The notes beneath the pieces are model-generated. The model did not search any database. It saw only the letters and a list, made by a program, of their open reading frames with translations, and had not been told where the DNA came from. The position numbers and the translations under genes are program-made. DNA of 64,000 nucleotides from Mycobacterium sp. MS1601 (GTDB taxonomy: Bacteria; Actinomycetota; Actinomycetes; Mycobacteriales; Mycobacteriaceae), in contig NZ_CP019420.1 of NCBI RefSeq assembly GCF_001984215.1, forward strand, positions 1,302,001 through 1,366,000, given 5' to 3'. Below, in pieces: positions 1-7,271 of this stretch; position 1 is the first letter of the stretch, and each line of letters starts with the position of its first letter.

Positions 1-575
1 TCCACCGATCCGGAGAGACCTAATGTCCCGGACACTTGGTCCAGGAAATCGTCAGAATCGCCCTTTCTGTTGTGGTGTACTGCGATGACGGCACCGCCTG
101 GAGCAAGCAACTCCTGTAGAAGCATCCCCGCCTTGTAGTCGTCCGAGTAGGCATTCTGAGACCGTCCGCCACGAATCTTTTCCAGCGTGTCCACGATGAC
201 AAGTGGTTTCTCTGCATGGTGGGCGTTCACCCAGGCTTTCGCCGCCTCCATCGCACACTCGGTGTCCTCGCGAGTCATGAAGCAGAATTCGGCTGGCAAC
301 GGTTCCTCTTCCAACAGCATCCGCGAACGCAGCTGCAATCGTCGCGGCCCGTCTTCGAGCGCCATGTAGAGCACCGGGCGAGGATCCACCTGCACACCGA
401 GAACCGTGCCACCGCCAGCCGCCGACAATGCGACGTCGAGCACCAGGAACGATTTCCCGATCTTCGGATGGCCCGAGAGGATGCAGCACCCTTCCGGAAT
501 GATGCCTGGCACACACCAGCTCGGCTCCGAGAACTCTTGCCGGTCGAGCCACTCGCCGTCCTGGATTGGACTCAT
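1..575 (-). CDS. RepA/AAA_25-type ATPase of an integrated element (3' part outside window)
   Basis: An open frame of 191 codons runs off the left edge, so the C-terminus is missing. The start ATG (573-575) overlaps the stop of the preceding 24-codon frame as ATGA. Visible are a Walker A motif GHPKIGKS at residues 35-42, a Walker B strand PLVIVDT at about 124-130 and the stretch AVHHNRKG followed by SGTLGLSGSV near the cut. This order is that of RecA-like AAA_25 ATPases, which include RSF1010 RepA-type replicative helicases. It is the fourth gene of a coupled chain starting at 1064. By inference it serves replication or maintenance of the excised element. Family is fairly certain, exact role is not. 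Confidence 0.8.
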   Translation of the reverse strand, partial: MSPIQDGEWLDRQEFSEPSWCVPGIIPEGCCILSGHPKIGKSFLVLDVALSAAGGGTVLGVQVDPRPVLYMALEDGPRRLQLRSRMLLEEEPLPAEFCFMTREDTECAMEAAKAWVNAHHAEKPLVIVDTLEKIRGGRSQNAYSDDYKAGMLLQELLAPGGAVIAVHHNRKGDSDDFLDQVSGTLGLSGSV

Positions 576-646
576 AAGTCACCGCCGCGGGCATGCTCGG
601 CTTCCTGCGCCGTCGAATGGTTTGCGTCGCTGCGATATACCGTCAT
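572..646 (-). CDS. 24-residue micro-ORF linking two element genes
   Basis: ATG at 644-646 overlaps the stop of the 69-residue gene as ATGA, and its own stop TGA (572-574) overlaps the ATPase start, again as ATGA. The peptide begins MTVYRSDANH and is rich in Ala, Glu and His, with no recognisable motif. The double overlap suggests it is translated, at least as a coupling device that hands ribosomes from the upstream gene to the ATPase. It may have no function as a peptide. It is not recognised as a family. Confidence 0.45.
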   Translation of the reverse strand: MTVYRSDANHSTAQEAEHARGGDL

Positions 647-852
647 GCCGCCGCCCTCAACCGATCAGTGGCCGAAATAAGCGCTGCTGCAAGCTGTTCA
701 GCTTCGGTGACCGCGAGAAGAATCGCCTGCTCGGGGTGGCCAAGATCCTCCGCGTACAACGCGCCATAGAAAAGGAGCACGGCGACGTAATCTTCCTCCG
801 CGACGACAATCACGGTCTGGTCCTCTGCGGCAATCCGCTTCACGACGCTCAT
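643..852 (-). CDS. small hypothetical protein of the integrated element (69 aa)
   Basis: This 69-residue protein is not recognised. It begins MSVVKRIAAEDQ, has a hydrophobic centre (VAVLLFYGALYAED) and an Ala/Leu-rich, probably helical C-terminus. The start ATG overlaps the stop of the excisionase-like gene by ATGA and its stop overlaps the next start in the same way, so it lies in a translationally coupled operon with the excisionase-like gene and the ATPase. The hydrophobic centre is too short and broken to call a membrane segment. Its place between an Xis-like protein and a replication ATPase suggests a role in element biology. Confidence 0.65.
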   Translation of the reverse strand: MSVVKRIAAEDQTVIVVAEEDYVAVLLFYGALYAEDLGHPEQAILLAVTEAEQLAAALISATDRLRAAA

Positions 853-1064
853 GCGACGAACTCGCCGCGCCTGGTGTTGCGCTCCTGCTCATCGACCCAC
901 GCAAGGACATCAGTACGGCGGTACCGCACACGACCAGCCAATCGAAACGACATCGGCCCACGCTCCATCGAGCGGTAGTACCGCAGGGTGCCTACCGGAA
1001 TGCCCAATTCGTTCGAAACTTCTCGGGTGGTCATGAGATCCGCCTCGTCGTTAGTAGCCAACAT
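849..1064 (-). CDS. excisionase-like helix-turn-helix protein
   Basis: A 71-residue protein with one MerR/excisionase-type winged helix. It reads MTTREVSNELGIPVGTLRYY, then a basic wing (GRVRYRRTDVLAWVDEQ), the pattern of Xis/AlpA DNA-binding proteins that read a short site and bend DNA. A second ATG at codon 11 is an alternative start. It is the first gene of the leftward element operon and is transcribed divergently from the XRE repressor 55 bp away. Such proteins direct integrase toward excision or activate element genes. Role inferred from fold and context. Confidence 0.75.
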   Translation of the reverse strand: MLATNDEADLMTTREVSNELGIPVGTLRYYRSMERGPMSFRLAGRVRYRRTDVLAWVDEQERNTRRGEFVA

Positions 1065-1124
1065 TCCTCAATCTCATATCGCTTAGCTTTCCAAGCGTGT
1101 CGAGTCTCGACGGGTTGGAATGTT
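1060..1124. promoter_or_regulatory. divergent control region between excisionase-like operon and repressor gene
   Basis: The short gap between the divergent starts contains three inverted repeats. A perfect GTCGAG-T-CTCGAC lies at 1099-1111. CGCTT/AAGCG lies at 1080-1084 and 1093-1097. An outer pair AACATTCC (1060-1067) / GGAATGTT (1117-1124) covers both start codons. This is what operators of a lysogeny-type XRE repressor look like. Promoter boxes are not clear enough to assign. Confidence 0.5.
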
Positions 1125-1713
1125 AAACGCATGGAGCTTGAAAATTCAAGCCCTAGAGACTTATGGTGTGCCGGTGACTAACCCTGAACCTTGGGCACTC
1201 GCCGCAGTCGAGGGCCAACAGCTTGTCCGTGATCTGCGCGAACAACTCCCTCCTGATACCGCTGACATCTCGATCAACGAAATCGCGCTGGCTCGTCAAC
1301 GACACGAGTCCTGGGAACGTCGATTCGGCGAGCACCTACGTGGCTGGCGACAGGACCGGAACTGGTCGCAGGAGGATGTCGCTGAACGGCTTCGCCGCCA
1401 GGGGTTCGAGATGCACCAAACCACCGTCGCGAAGATTGAACGCGGGGCACGTCCCCTCCGCGTAGCAGAGGCCGCTGCCCTCGCCGAGGTGTTCGAGATG
1501 CCGATTATTACCGTGCTCGGTGTTGAGGCAGCCACCGACTTCGCCGCAAGCCCCGACACGTACCAAAGGGAACTTGAACAGGCCCGAAAGCGCCTCGACC
1601 ACAGCCGCGAGAACCTTCATAGCGTTGCTCAGCAGCACGCTCATCTACTCGCCGAAGTCGAGAAACTACTTCTCCAAATGAATCAGCACAGCTCAGAGAC
1701 AGGTGAGAAATGA
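1120..1713 (+). CDS. XRE-family repressor of the integrated element
   Basis: A 197-residue protein with a helix-turn-helix at about residues 72-130 (RQDRNWSQEDVAERL, then HQTTVAKIERG), the Cro/C1 XRE fold. The C-terminal 50 residues are Glu/Gln/Leu-rich and likely a coiled coil for dimerisation. The N-terminal 65 residues match nothing I know. The assigned ATG lies inside an inverted repeat with a weak ribosome site. A GTG at 1168 (protein starting VPVTNPEP) is an alternative start. The stop overlaps the integrase start as ATGA, so repressor and integrase are co-translated. It probably represses the divergent excisionase operon and keeps the element integrated. Confidence 0.8.
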   Translation: MLNAWSLKIQALETYGVPVTNPEPWALAAVEGQQLVRDLREQLPPDTADISINEIALARQRHESWERRFGEHLRGWRQDRNWSQEDVAERLRRQGFEMHQTTVAKIERGARPLRVAEAAALAEVFEMPIITVLGVEAATDFAASPDTYQRELEQARKRLDHSRENLHSVAQQHAHLLAEVEKLLLQMNQHSSETGEK

Positions 1714-2894
1714 CCCAGAAGCGCAACCAGCGAGCCGGGGTGGAAGACCGCTGGATGAAGACCTATCGCGATGAAGATGGGGCAGTCCGAAGTATCCCCA
1801 GCGCTAATCACGGCAAGGGGAAGCGTTACCGCGCAAGGTATGTCGACGACGCAGGGCGGGAGCGGGCTAGAGGATTCACACGGAAGTCCGACGCTCAAAA
1901 ATGGCTCGATTCAGAGGTGACGGCCAAGCTGGCTACAGGGACATACATCGAGCCCTCTGCCGGTCGAGTCACGGTTTCGGCTGTGTACCAGTCGTGGTTC
2001 TCCGCCCAAGCGCACATCTCGGCCAAAACAGCGGTAACGCGCCGGAGCGTTTGGAACAGTCGAGTTGAGCCGCAGTGGGGCAACACCCTCGTTGCCGATG
2101 TTCGTCCCGCTGCGATTCGAGCGTGGGTGGCTGCAATGGTCACTGATGGAGCCGGGACGCCGATCATTGAAAATGCTTTCGGCGTCTTGCGCCAGGTGCT
2201 TGGAGCCGCAGTCGAAGACAACCGGATCGCCCGGAATCCCTGCGACGGCATCAAGCTCCCTAAACGGAAGCACTCGGACCGGGGCTACCTCACTCACAAG
2301 CAAGTGGTGGCCCTGGCAGCCACCGTCGACCGCGATGGCATGGTCGTCCGGTTCCTCGCTTATACGGGTCTGAGGTGGGGCGAAATGGCCGCCCTGCGCG
2401 TCCAAGATTTCGATATGTTGCGCCGCCGGGTGAACGTGTCCCGCTCGGTTACCGAATCCGGCGGGCTCCAATGGAGCACGCCGAAGACATGGGAGCGTCG
2501 CTCGGTTCCCTTTCCCGCCACGTTGTGTGACGAGCTGGCCGCTCTGATGATCGGTAAGGGGCGTGACGATCTCGTCTTCACCGACCAACGCGGTGGCGTT
2601 CTCCGGAACTCCAACTGGCGCACAAGGGTTTTCCGGCCAGCTGTCCTTAGCTGCCAACTAACGGATCCAACATTCCCAACCATCACTCCCCACGATCTGC
2701 GCCACACAGCGGCCAGCCTCGCGGTCAGTGCTCGCGCCAATGTCAAAGCCGTTCAACGGATGCTCGGCCATGCCAAGGCATCGATGACCCTGGACACCTA
2801 CGCCGATCTCTTCGACGACGATCTCGACGAAGTTGCGGACCGTCTCGATATGGCAATCAAAGCTACTGCGGACGGACTGCGGACGGCCCAATAG
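1710..2894 (+). CDS. int: tyrosine-type site-specific integrase
   Basis: A 394-residue tyrosine recombinase. It has an N-terminal arm-binding domain, a SAM-like core-binding domain (about 70-165) and a catalytic domain. Catalytic residues are visible: Arg222 in TGLRWGEM, His328-x-x-Arg331 in PHDLRH, His354 in LGHAKASM and the nucleophile Tyr364 in LDTYADL. It recombines attP with attB, here evidently the tRNA-Ala gene that begins 40 bp downstream. ATG overlaps the stop of the repressor. A strong hairpin follows the stop. The catalytic set is complete, so the enzyme should be active. Confidence 0.95.
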   Translation: MTQKRNQRAGVEDRWMKTYRDEDGAVRSIPSANHGKGKRYRARYVDDAGRERARGFTRKSDAQKWLDSEVTAKLATGTYIEPSAGRVTVSAVYQSWFSAQAHISAKTAVTRRSVWNSRVEPQWGNTLVADVRPAAIRAWVAAMVTDGAGTPIIENAFGVLRQVLGAAVEDNRIARNPCDGIKLPKRKHSDRGYLTHKQVVALAATVDRDGMVVRFLAYTGLRWGEMAALRVQDFDMLRRRVNVSRSVTESGGLQWSTPKTWERRSVPFPATLCDELAALMIGKGRDDLVFTDQRGGVLRNSNWRTRVFRPAVLSCQLTDPTFPTITPHDLRHTAASLAVSARANVKAVQRMLGHAKASMTLDTYADLFDDDLDEVADRLDMAIKATADGLRTAQ

Positions 2895-2897
2895 TAA

Positions 2898-2929
2898 AAG
2901 CCGCAGACCATGGCTCTGATCTGCGGCTT
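2898..2929. terminator. bidirectional hairpin between integrase and tRNA-Ala
   Basis: A perfect 10-bp stem AAGCCGCAGA / TCTGCGGCTT encloses a 12-nt loop, 3 nt after the integrase stop. The T-tract is weak, as is common in actinobacteria. It would separate convergent transcripts of the integrase and the tRNA. Confidence 0.65.
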
Positions 2930-2934
2930 CACTG

Positions 2935-3007
2935 TGGAGCTAAGGGGAATCGAACCCCTGACCTTCTCGATGCGAACGAGACGCGCTACCAACTGCGCTA
3001 TAGCCCC
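2935..3007 (-). tRNA. tRNA-Ala (anticodon CGC); likely attachment site
   Basis: The 73-nt gene folds as a full cloverleaf. The acceptor stem is GGGGCTA/TAGCTCC with the G3-U70 wobble that identifies tRNA-Ala. The anticodon loop TTCGCAT gives CGC, reading GCG. The T arm is AGGGG-TTCGATT-CCCCT. CCA is not encoded (discriminator A is followed by CAG). Its 3' end faces the integrase, the standard arrangement for element insertion into a tRNA 3' end, so the T arm to acceptor end is the likely att core. The second att copy would be outside the window. Confidence 0.95.
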
Positions 3008-3057
3008 TTGGTCGGTAGCAGGCTACCAGTCGGCGGCACCGAATCCGAAACCGGTCG

Positions 3058-4116
3058 TCACTGCCCCGCCGCGCGTGGCAGGTCGTACTGGCTGGAGAAC
3101 GGCACATAGTCCAGGTGCTCGAAGGCGGGATCCTCGTCGTCGATCTCCAGCACCGCCGCGCCGGGCCGACGCAGCCGGGCCGGCACCACGTTGAGTTCGT
3201 GATCGACGGTGTTCTCCACCCCGAGCCGCGAACGGGCCATCCGCTGCATCCGCCGACGCCGCAGCCGCTCCTCGATACGGGTCTGGCGACGCAGGTATGC
3301 CAGGTACAGCAGCGTGATGGCACCCACGGTGGCGCAGGCGTACCACATCGTCGACGTCCACAGGTAGGCCGCAGTAGCGGTCACGAGCAGCAGCACGGCC
3401 ATCGACATCAGCATCCGCTTGCGGAAGCGGTACTTGCGCGCGCTGACGGCCTCGGCGGTCTTGGACTCGAAACGGCGGGCGCGGGCCGCGACCGGAATGG
3501 CTCCGGTGGGCGGCTCCGCTTCGGCTTCCAGACCGGAGGTGTCGTCGACGTACTCGTATTCGTCGGCGCTGCCGTCGTCTGCGGCCTCGTCGGTGGCCTC
3601 GTCTGTCTCTGCAGCCTCGACGACGGGCTCGTCGGACGGCGTGTCGACGGGATCGGGATCGGCGTCACCGAAGTCCAAGGGCAGTTCGTCGGCCTGCTCA
3701 GCCGCTGGGGCGGCAGTCTTCTGTGCGTCGGCGACGGGCAGCGCGCCGGAGTCCATCTCGACCACGTCGACGTCGAGGTAGTCGTTCTCGCCTTCTTCGG
3801 CGACCGAGGTGACAACCGCGACGGAACGCACGCGCGAGGGCCTGCCGGTCACCACGACGGGTCCGGTCTCGTCTTCGTCGAAGTCGTCGAGTTCTTCTTC
3901 GGGGCGCCACTGCGGGTCGCTGCGGTGGCCGGCAGCCGGCTTTCCGCGCCTGATCAACCGCGCGGCACGACCGCCGCTGTTGAGCACACGGGTAGCCAGG
4001 GCGACGTCACTGGTTCGCTTGACGGTGTCCCGCTTGTTGATGAGCATGGGCACCAGCACGAACAGCCAGAGCACGACGAGTGAAATCCAGAGCAATGACT
4101 GGGGGATGCTTGGCAT
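3058..4116 (-). CDS. glpR: GlpR/SepX-type membrane protein, partner of the division protein Glp
   Basis: A 352-residue membrane protein. A transmembrane segment lies at about 7-26 (LLWISLVVLWLFVLVPMLI), followed by a long acidic disordered stretch (about 70-215, many Asp/Glu), two more transmembrane helices near 233-273 and a basic then acidic C-terminus. Topology and position match M. tuberculosis Rv0996 and corynebacterial GlpR, the membrane receptor that ties the gephyrin-like protein Glp and FtsZ to the division site; SepX is the Streptomyces relative. The start is ATG 4116, because AAGGAG lies 9 nt upstream; a longer frame to 4215 lacks such a site. It is the last gene of the galU-glp-rimJ-glpR run but has a 196-bp leader of its own. 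Confidence 0.82.
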   Translation of the reverse strand: MPSIPQSLLWISLVVLWLFVLVPMLINKRDTVKRTSDVALATRVLNSGGRAARLIRRGKPAAGHRSDPQWRPEEELDDFDEDETGPVVVTGRPSRVRSVAVVTSVAEEGENDYLDVDVVEMDSGALPVADAQKTAAPAAEQADELPLDFGDADPDPVDTPSDEPVVEAAETDEATDEAADDGSADEYEYVDDTSGLEAEAEPPTGAIPVAARARRFESKTAEAVSARKYRFRKRMLMSMAVLLLVTATAAYLWTSTMWYACATVGAITLLYLAYLRRQTRIEERLRRRRMQRMARSRLGVENTVDHELNVVPARLRRPGAAVLEIDDEDPAFEHLDYVPFSSQYDLPRAAGQ

Positions 4117-4185
4117 GGTGGCCTGCTCCTTTCCCCTCCAGGCTAGGTCGGCTGACCTGCGCAACCAGGGCGGCGCGCCGAGGTC

Positions 4186-4239
4186 AATTACACACCTGTA
4201 ATTCGCTGGATACAAGCACCATCAGTCACACGTGTCACA
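4186..4239. promoter_or_regulatory. palindrome and GTCACA direct repeat upstream of glpR
   Basis: An inverted repeat AATTACA-cacc-TGTAATT lies at 4186-4203. Two GTCACA copies in direct order, 9 bp apart, lie at 4225-4230 and 4234-4239. The second arrangement resembles the loose GTCACA tandem repeat reported for the response regulator MtrA, which controls division genes. The AT-rich palindrome matches no site I know. Both lie 70-125 bp before the glpR start. Confidence 0.35.
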
Positions 4240-4312
4240 TCTGCAACACATCAGACCTTGTTTTCTACCGCAGGGTTGTGATTGGCAGCCTGTCACGACC
4301 CTGGCGCAGAAC

Positions 4313-4966
4313 TCAGACCCACCGCGCGCGGCCCGCCCGCACCAGCGTCGAGGTCACCGAGCCGTTGACCTCCTCGACGGTCATCGCCACCAGCAGGTGG
4401 TCGCGCCAGCCGCCGTCGACGTCCAGATAGCGCCGCAGCAGGCCCTCCTCGCGGAACCCTGCCTTGGCCAGCACTTTGCGACTGGCGGCGTTCTCCGGCC
4501 GCACGGTGGCCTCCACGCGGTGCAGCATCACCGGCCCGAAGCAGTGGTCCAGCCCCAGCGCCAGCGCACCGGTGGCCACGCCACCGCCGGTGACCTCGCT
4601 GTGCACCCAGTAGCCAATCCAGGCCGACCGCAGTGCGCCGTGCGTGACGTTGCCGATGGTCAACTGGCCGGCGAACTTCCCGTCCAGTTCGATGATGTAG
4701 GGCAACATCCGGCCCCGGCGTGCTTCGGCCCGCAGCCCCGAGCACACCGCGGGCCAGGCCGAAACCGCATGCCGCACAGGCCAATCCATCTCCGCGGTGG
4801 GTTCCCACGGCTCGAGGAACTGACGGTCGGCAATCCGGATCCGGCTCCACTGCGCGCCGTCCCGCATGCGCACCGGGCGCAGCCGCACCACCCCCGCCCG
4901 CACCCGGAGCGGCCCCACTGCCACGGGCCACCCCGGGTGCAGCGAGTTGGACCGCCAGAGGTTCAC
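4313..4966 (-). CDS. rimJ: GNAT-family acetyltransferase RimJ-like
   Basis: A 217-residue GCN5-related N-acetyltransferase of the RimJ/RimL type, which acetylates N-termini or small amines using acetyl-CoA. It shows the expected order: RLRPVRMRD at the first strand, YIIELDGKFAGQLTIGNV for strands 2-4, the acetyl-CoA loop region GGGVATGALALGLDHCF, and the C-terminal NAASRKVLAKAGFREEGLLR. It starts 5 nt after the glp stop, so the two are cotranscribed. The same order is seen around Rv0995 in M. tuberculosis. The substrate is unknown. Confidence 0.88.
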   Translation of the reverse strand: MNLWRSNSLHPGWPVAVGPLRVRAGVVRLRPVRMRDGAQWSRIRIADRQFLEPWEPTAEMDWPVRHAVSAWPAVCSGLRAEARRGRMLPYIIELDGKFAGQLTIGNVTHGALRSAWIGYWVHSEVTGGGVATGALALGLDHCFGPVMLHRVEATVRPENAASRKVLAKAGFREEGLLRRYLDVDGGWRDHLLVAMTVEEVNGSVTSTLVRAGRARWV

Positions 4967-4971
4967 GGGCG

Positions 4972-6249
4972 TCAGCCGCGTTGAGCCAGGAAAGCGACGT
5001 CGACGGTCTCACCGGTGCGCAGCTGCTCGACCTCGCTGGGCACCACCACCAGACAGTTGGCCTCGGCCAGCGTGGCCAGCAGATGTGATGACGATCCCGG
5101 CGCACCGCCGAGGGCCTGCACCAGATACTCACCGGTGTCCTGATCGCGCATCAGCTGACCCCGCAGATAACCCTTGCGGCCGGCAACCGAGGAGATCGGC
5201 GCCAGGGTGCGGGCCTGCACCACCCGCCGCAGCGGCTGCCGCTTGCCCAACGACAGCCGGACCAACGGGCGCACCATCACCTCGAACACCACCAGCGCAC
5301 TGACCGGGTTGGCCGGCAGCAGGAACACCGGCACTCCGTCGCGGCCCAGTTGTCCGAAGCCCTGCACCGAGCCCGGATGCATCGCGATGCGGGTCACTTC
5401 CATCTCGCCGAGTTCGGAGAGCACCGCACGCACGCTCTCGGCGGCCGCTCCGCCGACCGCTCCCGCGATCACCACGATCTCGGCGCGGCTGAGCTGTCCC
5501 TCCACCACTTCGCGCAGCTTCTTGGGATCACTGTCGACGATGCCGACGCGATTGACCTCGGCGCCGGCATCCCGTCCGGCCGCGGCCAGGGCGTAGGAGT
5601 TGACGTCGTAGACCTGCCCGGTGCCCGGCGATCGTGAGACGTCCACCAGCTCGCCACCCACGGAGAGCACCGACAGCCTGGGACGGGGATGCACCAGTAC
5701 GCGGTCGCGGCCCACGGCGGCCAACAACCCCACCTGGGCGGCGCCGATGATGGTTCCGGCCCGGACCGCGACGTCACCGGGCTGTACGTCGTCGCCGGTG
5801 CGCCGCACGTACGCGCCGGAGCGCACGCCTCGCAGCACCCGCACCCGCGACTGTCCGCCGTCGGTCCACCGCAGCGGCAGCACGGCGTCGGCAAGTGTGG
5901 GCATGGGGGCGCCGGTCTGCACGCGGGCGGCCTGCCTGGGCTGCAGCCGGCTGGGGGTCTTGGTGCCGGCCTCGATCACCCCCATCACCGGGAGGCTGAT
6001 CTGTCCGCCTGCGGCGTCGGCGTCGTCATCGGCGGCGTCCGCGCCGAGCACGTCCACGCTGCGCACGGCGTATCCGTCGATGGCGGCCTGATCGAAACCT
6101 GGCAGCGGGCGTTCGGTCACCACTTCTTCGGCACACATCAGCCCTTGGGCCTCAGCGATCGCCACCCGCACCGGCCGCGGCGCCACCGCGGCGGCCTGGA
6201 CACGGGCCTGCTGCTCCTCCACCGAACGCACAACGCGCCTTTCTGCCAT
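4972..6249 (-). CDS. glp: gephyrin-like protein Glp (MoeA family)
   Basis: A 425-residue MoeA/gephyrin-fold protein (Rv0994, moeA1 in M. tuberculosis). Visible are the N-terminal MoeA domain with PLPGFDQAAIDGYAVRS, the molybdopterin-binding domain with DVNSYALAAAGRDAGAE and SDPKKLREVV, and a C-terminal beta-barrel. MoeA inserts molybdate into molybdopterin. In corynebacteria this copy (Glp) has been repurposed to bind FtsZ and the membrane receptor GlpR. The linked glpR gene favours the division role here. In the MoeA loop where GGVSVG is usual this protein has GAVGGAAAES, so classic catalysis may be changed. A 6-bp hairpin (6254-6274) lies just before the start. Confidence 0.85.
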   Translation of the reverse strand: MAERRVVRSVEEQQARVQAAAVAPRPVRVAIAEAQGLMCAEEVVTERPLPGFDQAAIDGYAVRSVDVLGADAADDDADAAGGQISLPVMGVIEAGTKTPSRLQPRQAARVQTGAPMPTLADAVLPLRWTDGGQSRVRVLRGVRSGAYVRRTGDDVQPGDVAVRAGTIIGAAQVGLLAAVGRDRVLVHPRPRLSVLSVGGELVDVSRSPGTGQVYDVNSYALAAAGRDAGAEVNRVGIVDSDPKKLREVVEGQLSRAEIVVIAGAVGGAAAESVRAVLSELGEMEVTRIAMHPGSVQGFGQLGRDGVPVFLLPANPVSALVVFEVMVRPLVRLSLGKRQPLRRVVQARTLAPISSVAGRKGYLRGQLMRDQDTGEYLVQALGGAPGSSSHLLATLAEANCLVVVPSEVEQLRTGETVDVAFLAQRG

Positions 6250-6285
6250 CGGCCCCCGGCTTTGTCGACCGGGGCGACGCTAGCG

Positions 6286-7197
6286 CTATTGCTCGCTCAA
6301 CCCCAATCGCGCAACCAGCCAGCTGCGTAGTTCCGGGCCGTAATCATCACGGTCCAAGGCAAAGTCAACCGCAGCCTTGAGGTAGCCGCCGGGATTTCCC
6401 AGGTCGTGTCGAGACCCGCGGTGCACCACCACGTGCACGGGATGGCCTTCTTCGATCAGCAGCGCGATGGCGTCGGTGAGCTGAATCTCACCGCCGACAC
6501 CCTTGTCGACCCGGCGCAACGCATCGAAGATGGCCCGGTCCAGGACATAACGGCCGGCGGCGGCGTACGGGGACGGCGCGTCCTCGGCCTTGGGCTTCTC
6601 CACCATGCCTTTGACCTTGAGCACATTGGGATTGGCCGCATCGGGCACGATCTCGACGTCGAAGACGCCGTAGGCACTGATCTCGTCTCCGGGGACCTCG
6701 ATGGCGCACAGCACCGTCCCGCCGCGCTTGGCGCGCACTTTGGACATCGTCTCCAGGACGCCGGTGGGTAGCACCAGATCGTCGGGCAGCAGGACGGCGA
6801 CGGCATCCTCGTCATCGGAGAGCACGGCCTCCACACAGCCGACGGCGTGCCCGAGGCCCAATGGCCGCTCCTGGACCACCGACTCGACCTTGATCAGGGC
6901 GGGGGCCCGGCGCACCTTCTCCAGCATCGCCTTCTTGCCGCGCGCTTCGAGGGTCCCTTCGAGCACCAAGTCCTCGACGAAGTGCGCCACCACGCCGTCC
7001 TTGCCTTCGGAAGTGATGATTACCAGTCGCTCGGCGCCCGCCTCCGCGGCCTCGGCGGCCACCAGCTCGATACCGGGGGTGTCCACCACCGGCAGCAACT
7101 CTTTGGGCACAGTCTTGGTGGCCGGTAGGAACCGGGTGCCCAGACCTGCTGCGGGCACGATAGCCGTGCGCGGAATGGGTACCTGAGGTGCGTTCAT
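6286..7197 (-). CDS. galU: UTP-glucose-1-phosphate uridylyltransferase
   Basis: A 303-residue nucleotidyltransferase that makes UDP-glucose from UTP and glucose-1-phosphate, feeding trehalose, glycan and galactan precursor synthesis. The signature is clear: AAGLGTRFLPATKTVPKELL near residues 16-35 (nucleotide-binding loop and Lys), then KVKGMVEKPK and GEIQLTDAI. Length is normal for bacterial GalU. It is the first gene of the leftward run with glp, 36 nt upstream of it, and is divergent from the folate gene at 7272 across a 74-bp promoter region. Confidence 0.95.
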   Translation of the reverse strand: MNAPQVPIPRTAIVPAAGLGTRFLPATKTVPKELLPVVDTPGIELVAAEAAEAGAERLVIITSEGKDGVVAHFVEDLVLEGTLEARGKKAMLEKVRRAPALIKVESVVQERPLGLGHAVGCVEAVLSDDEDAVAVLLPDDLVLPTGVLETMSKVRAKRGGTVLCAIEVPGDEISAYGVFDVEIVPDAANPNVLKVKGMVEKPKAEDAPSPYAAAGRYVLDRAIFDALRRVDKGVGGEIQLTDAIALLIEEGHPVHVVVHRGSRHDLGNPGGYLKAAVDFALDRDDYGPELRSWLVARLGLSEQ

Positions 7198-7271
7198 CGT
7201 TCACACCCTAACTGGAATGGTGGGGCGATACAGGGTGGCCACCGAAGCCGCCAGCTGCTAATTCTGTACCC

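Noticed and set aside
52..594. 180-codon minus-strand frame at the left edge
   Set aside because: Low-complexity Arg/Gly/Ser text with no motif. The overlapping frame starting at 575 carries clear Walker A and B motifs and is the real gene.
3115..4083. 322-codon plus-strand frame opposite glpR
   Set aside because: Mirror frame of GC-rich coding DNA; Gly/Val/His-rich product without family features, while glpR has a ribosome site and membrane helices.
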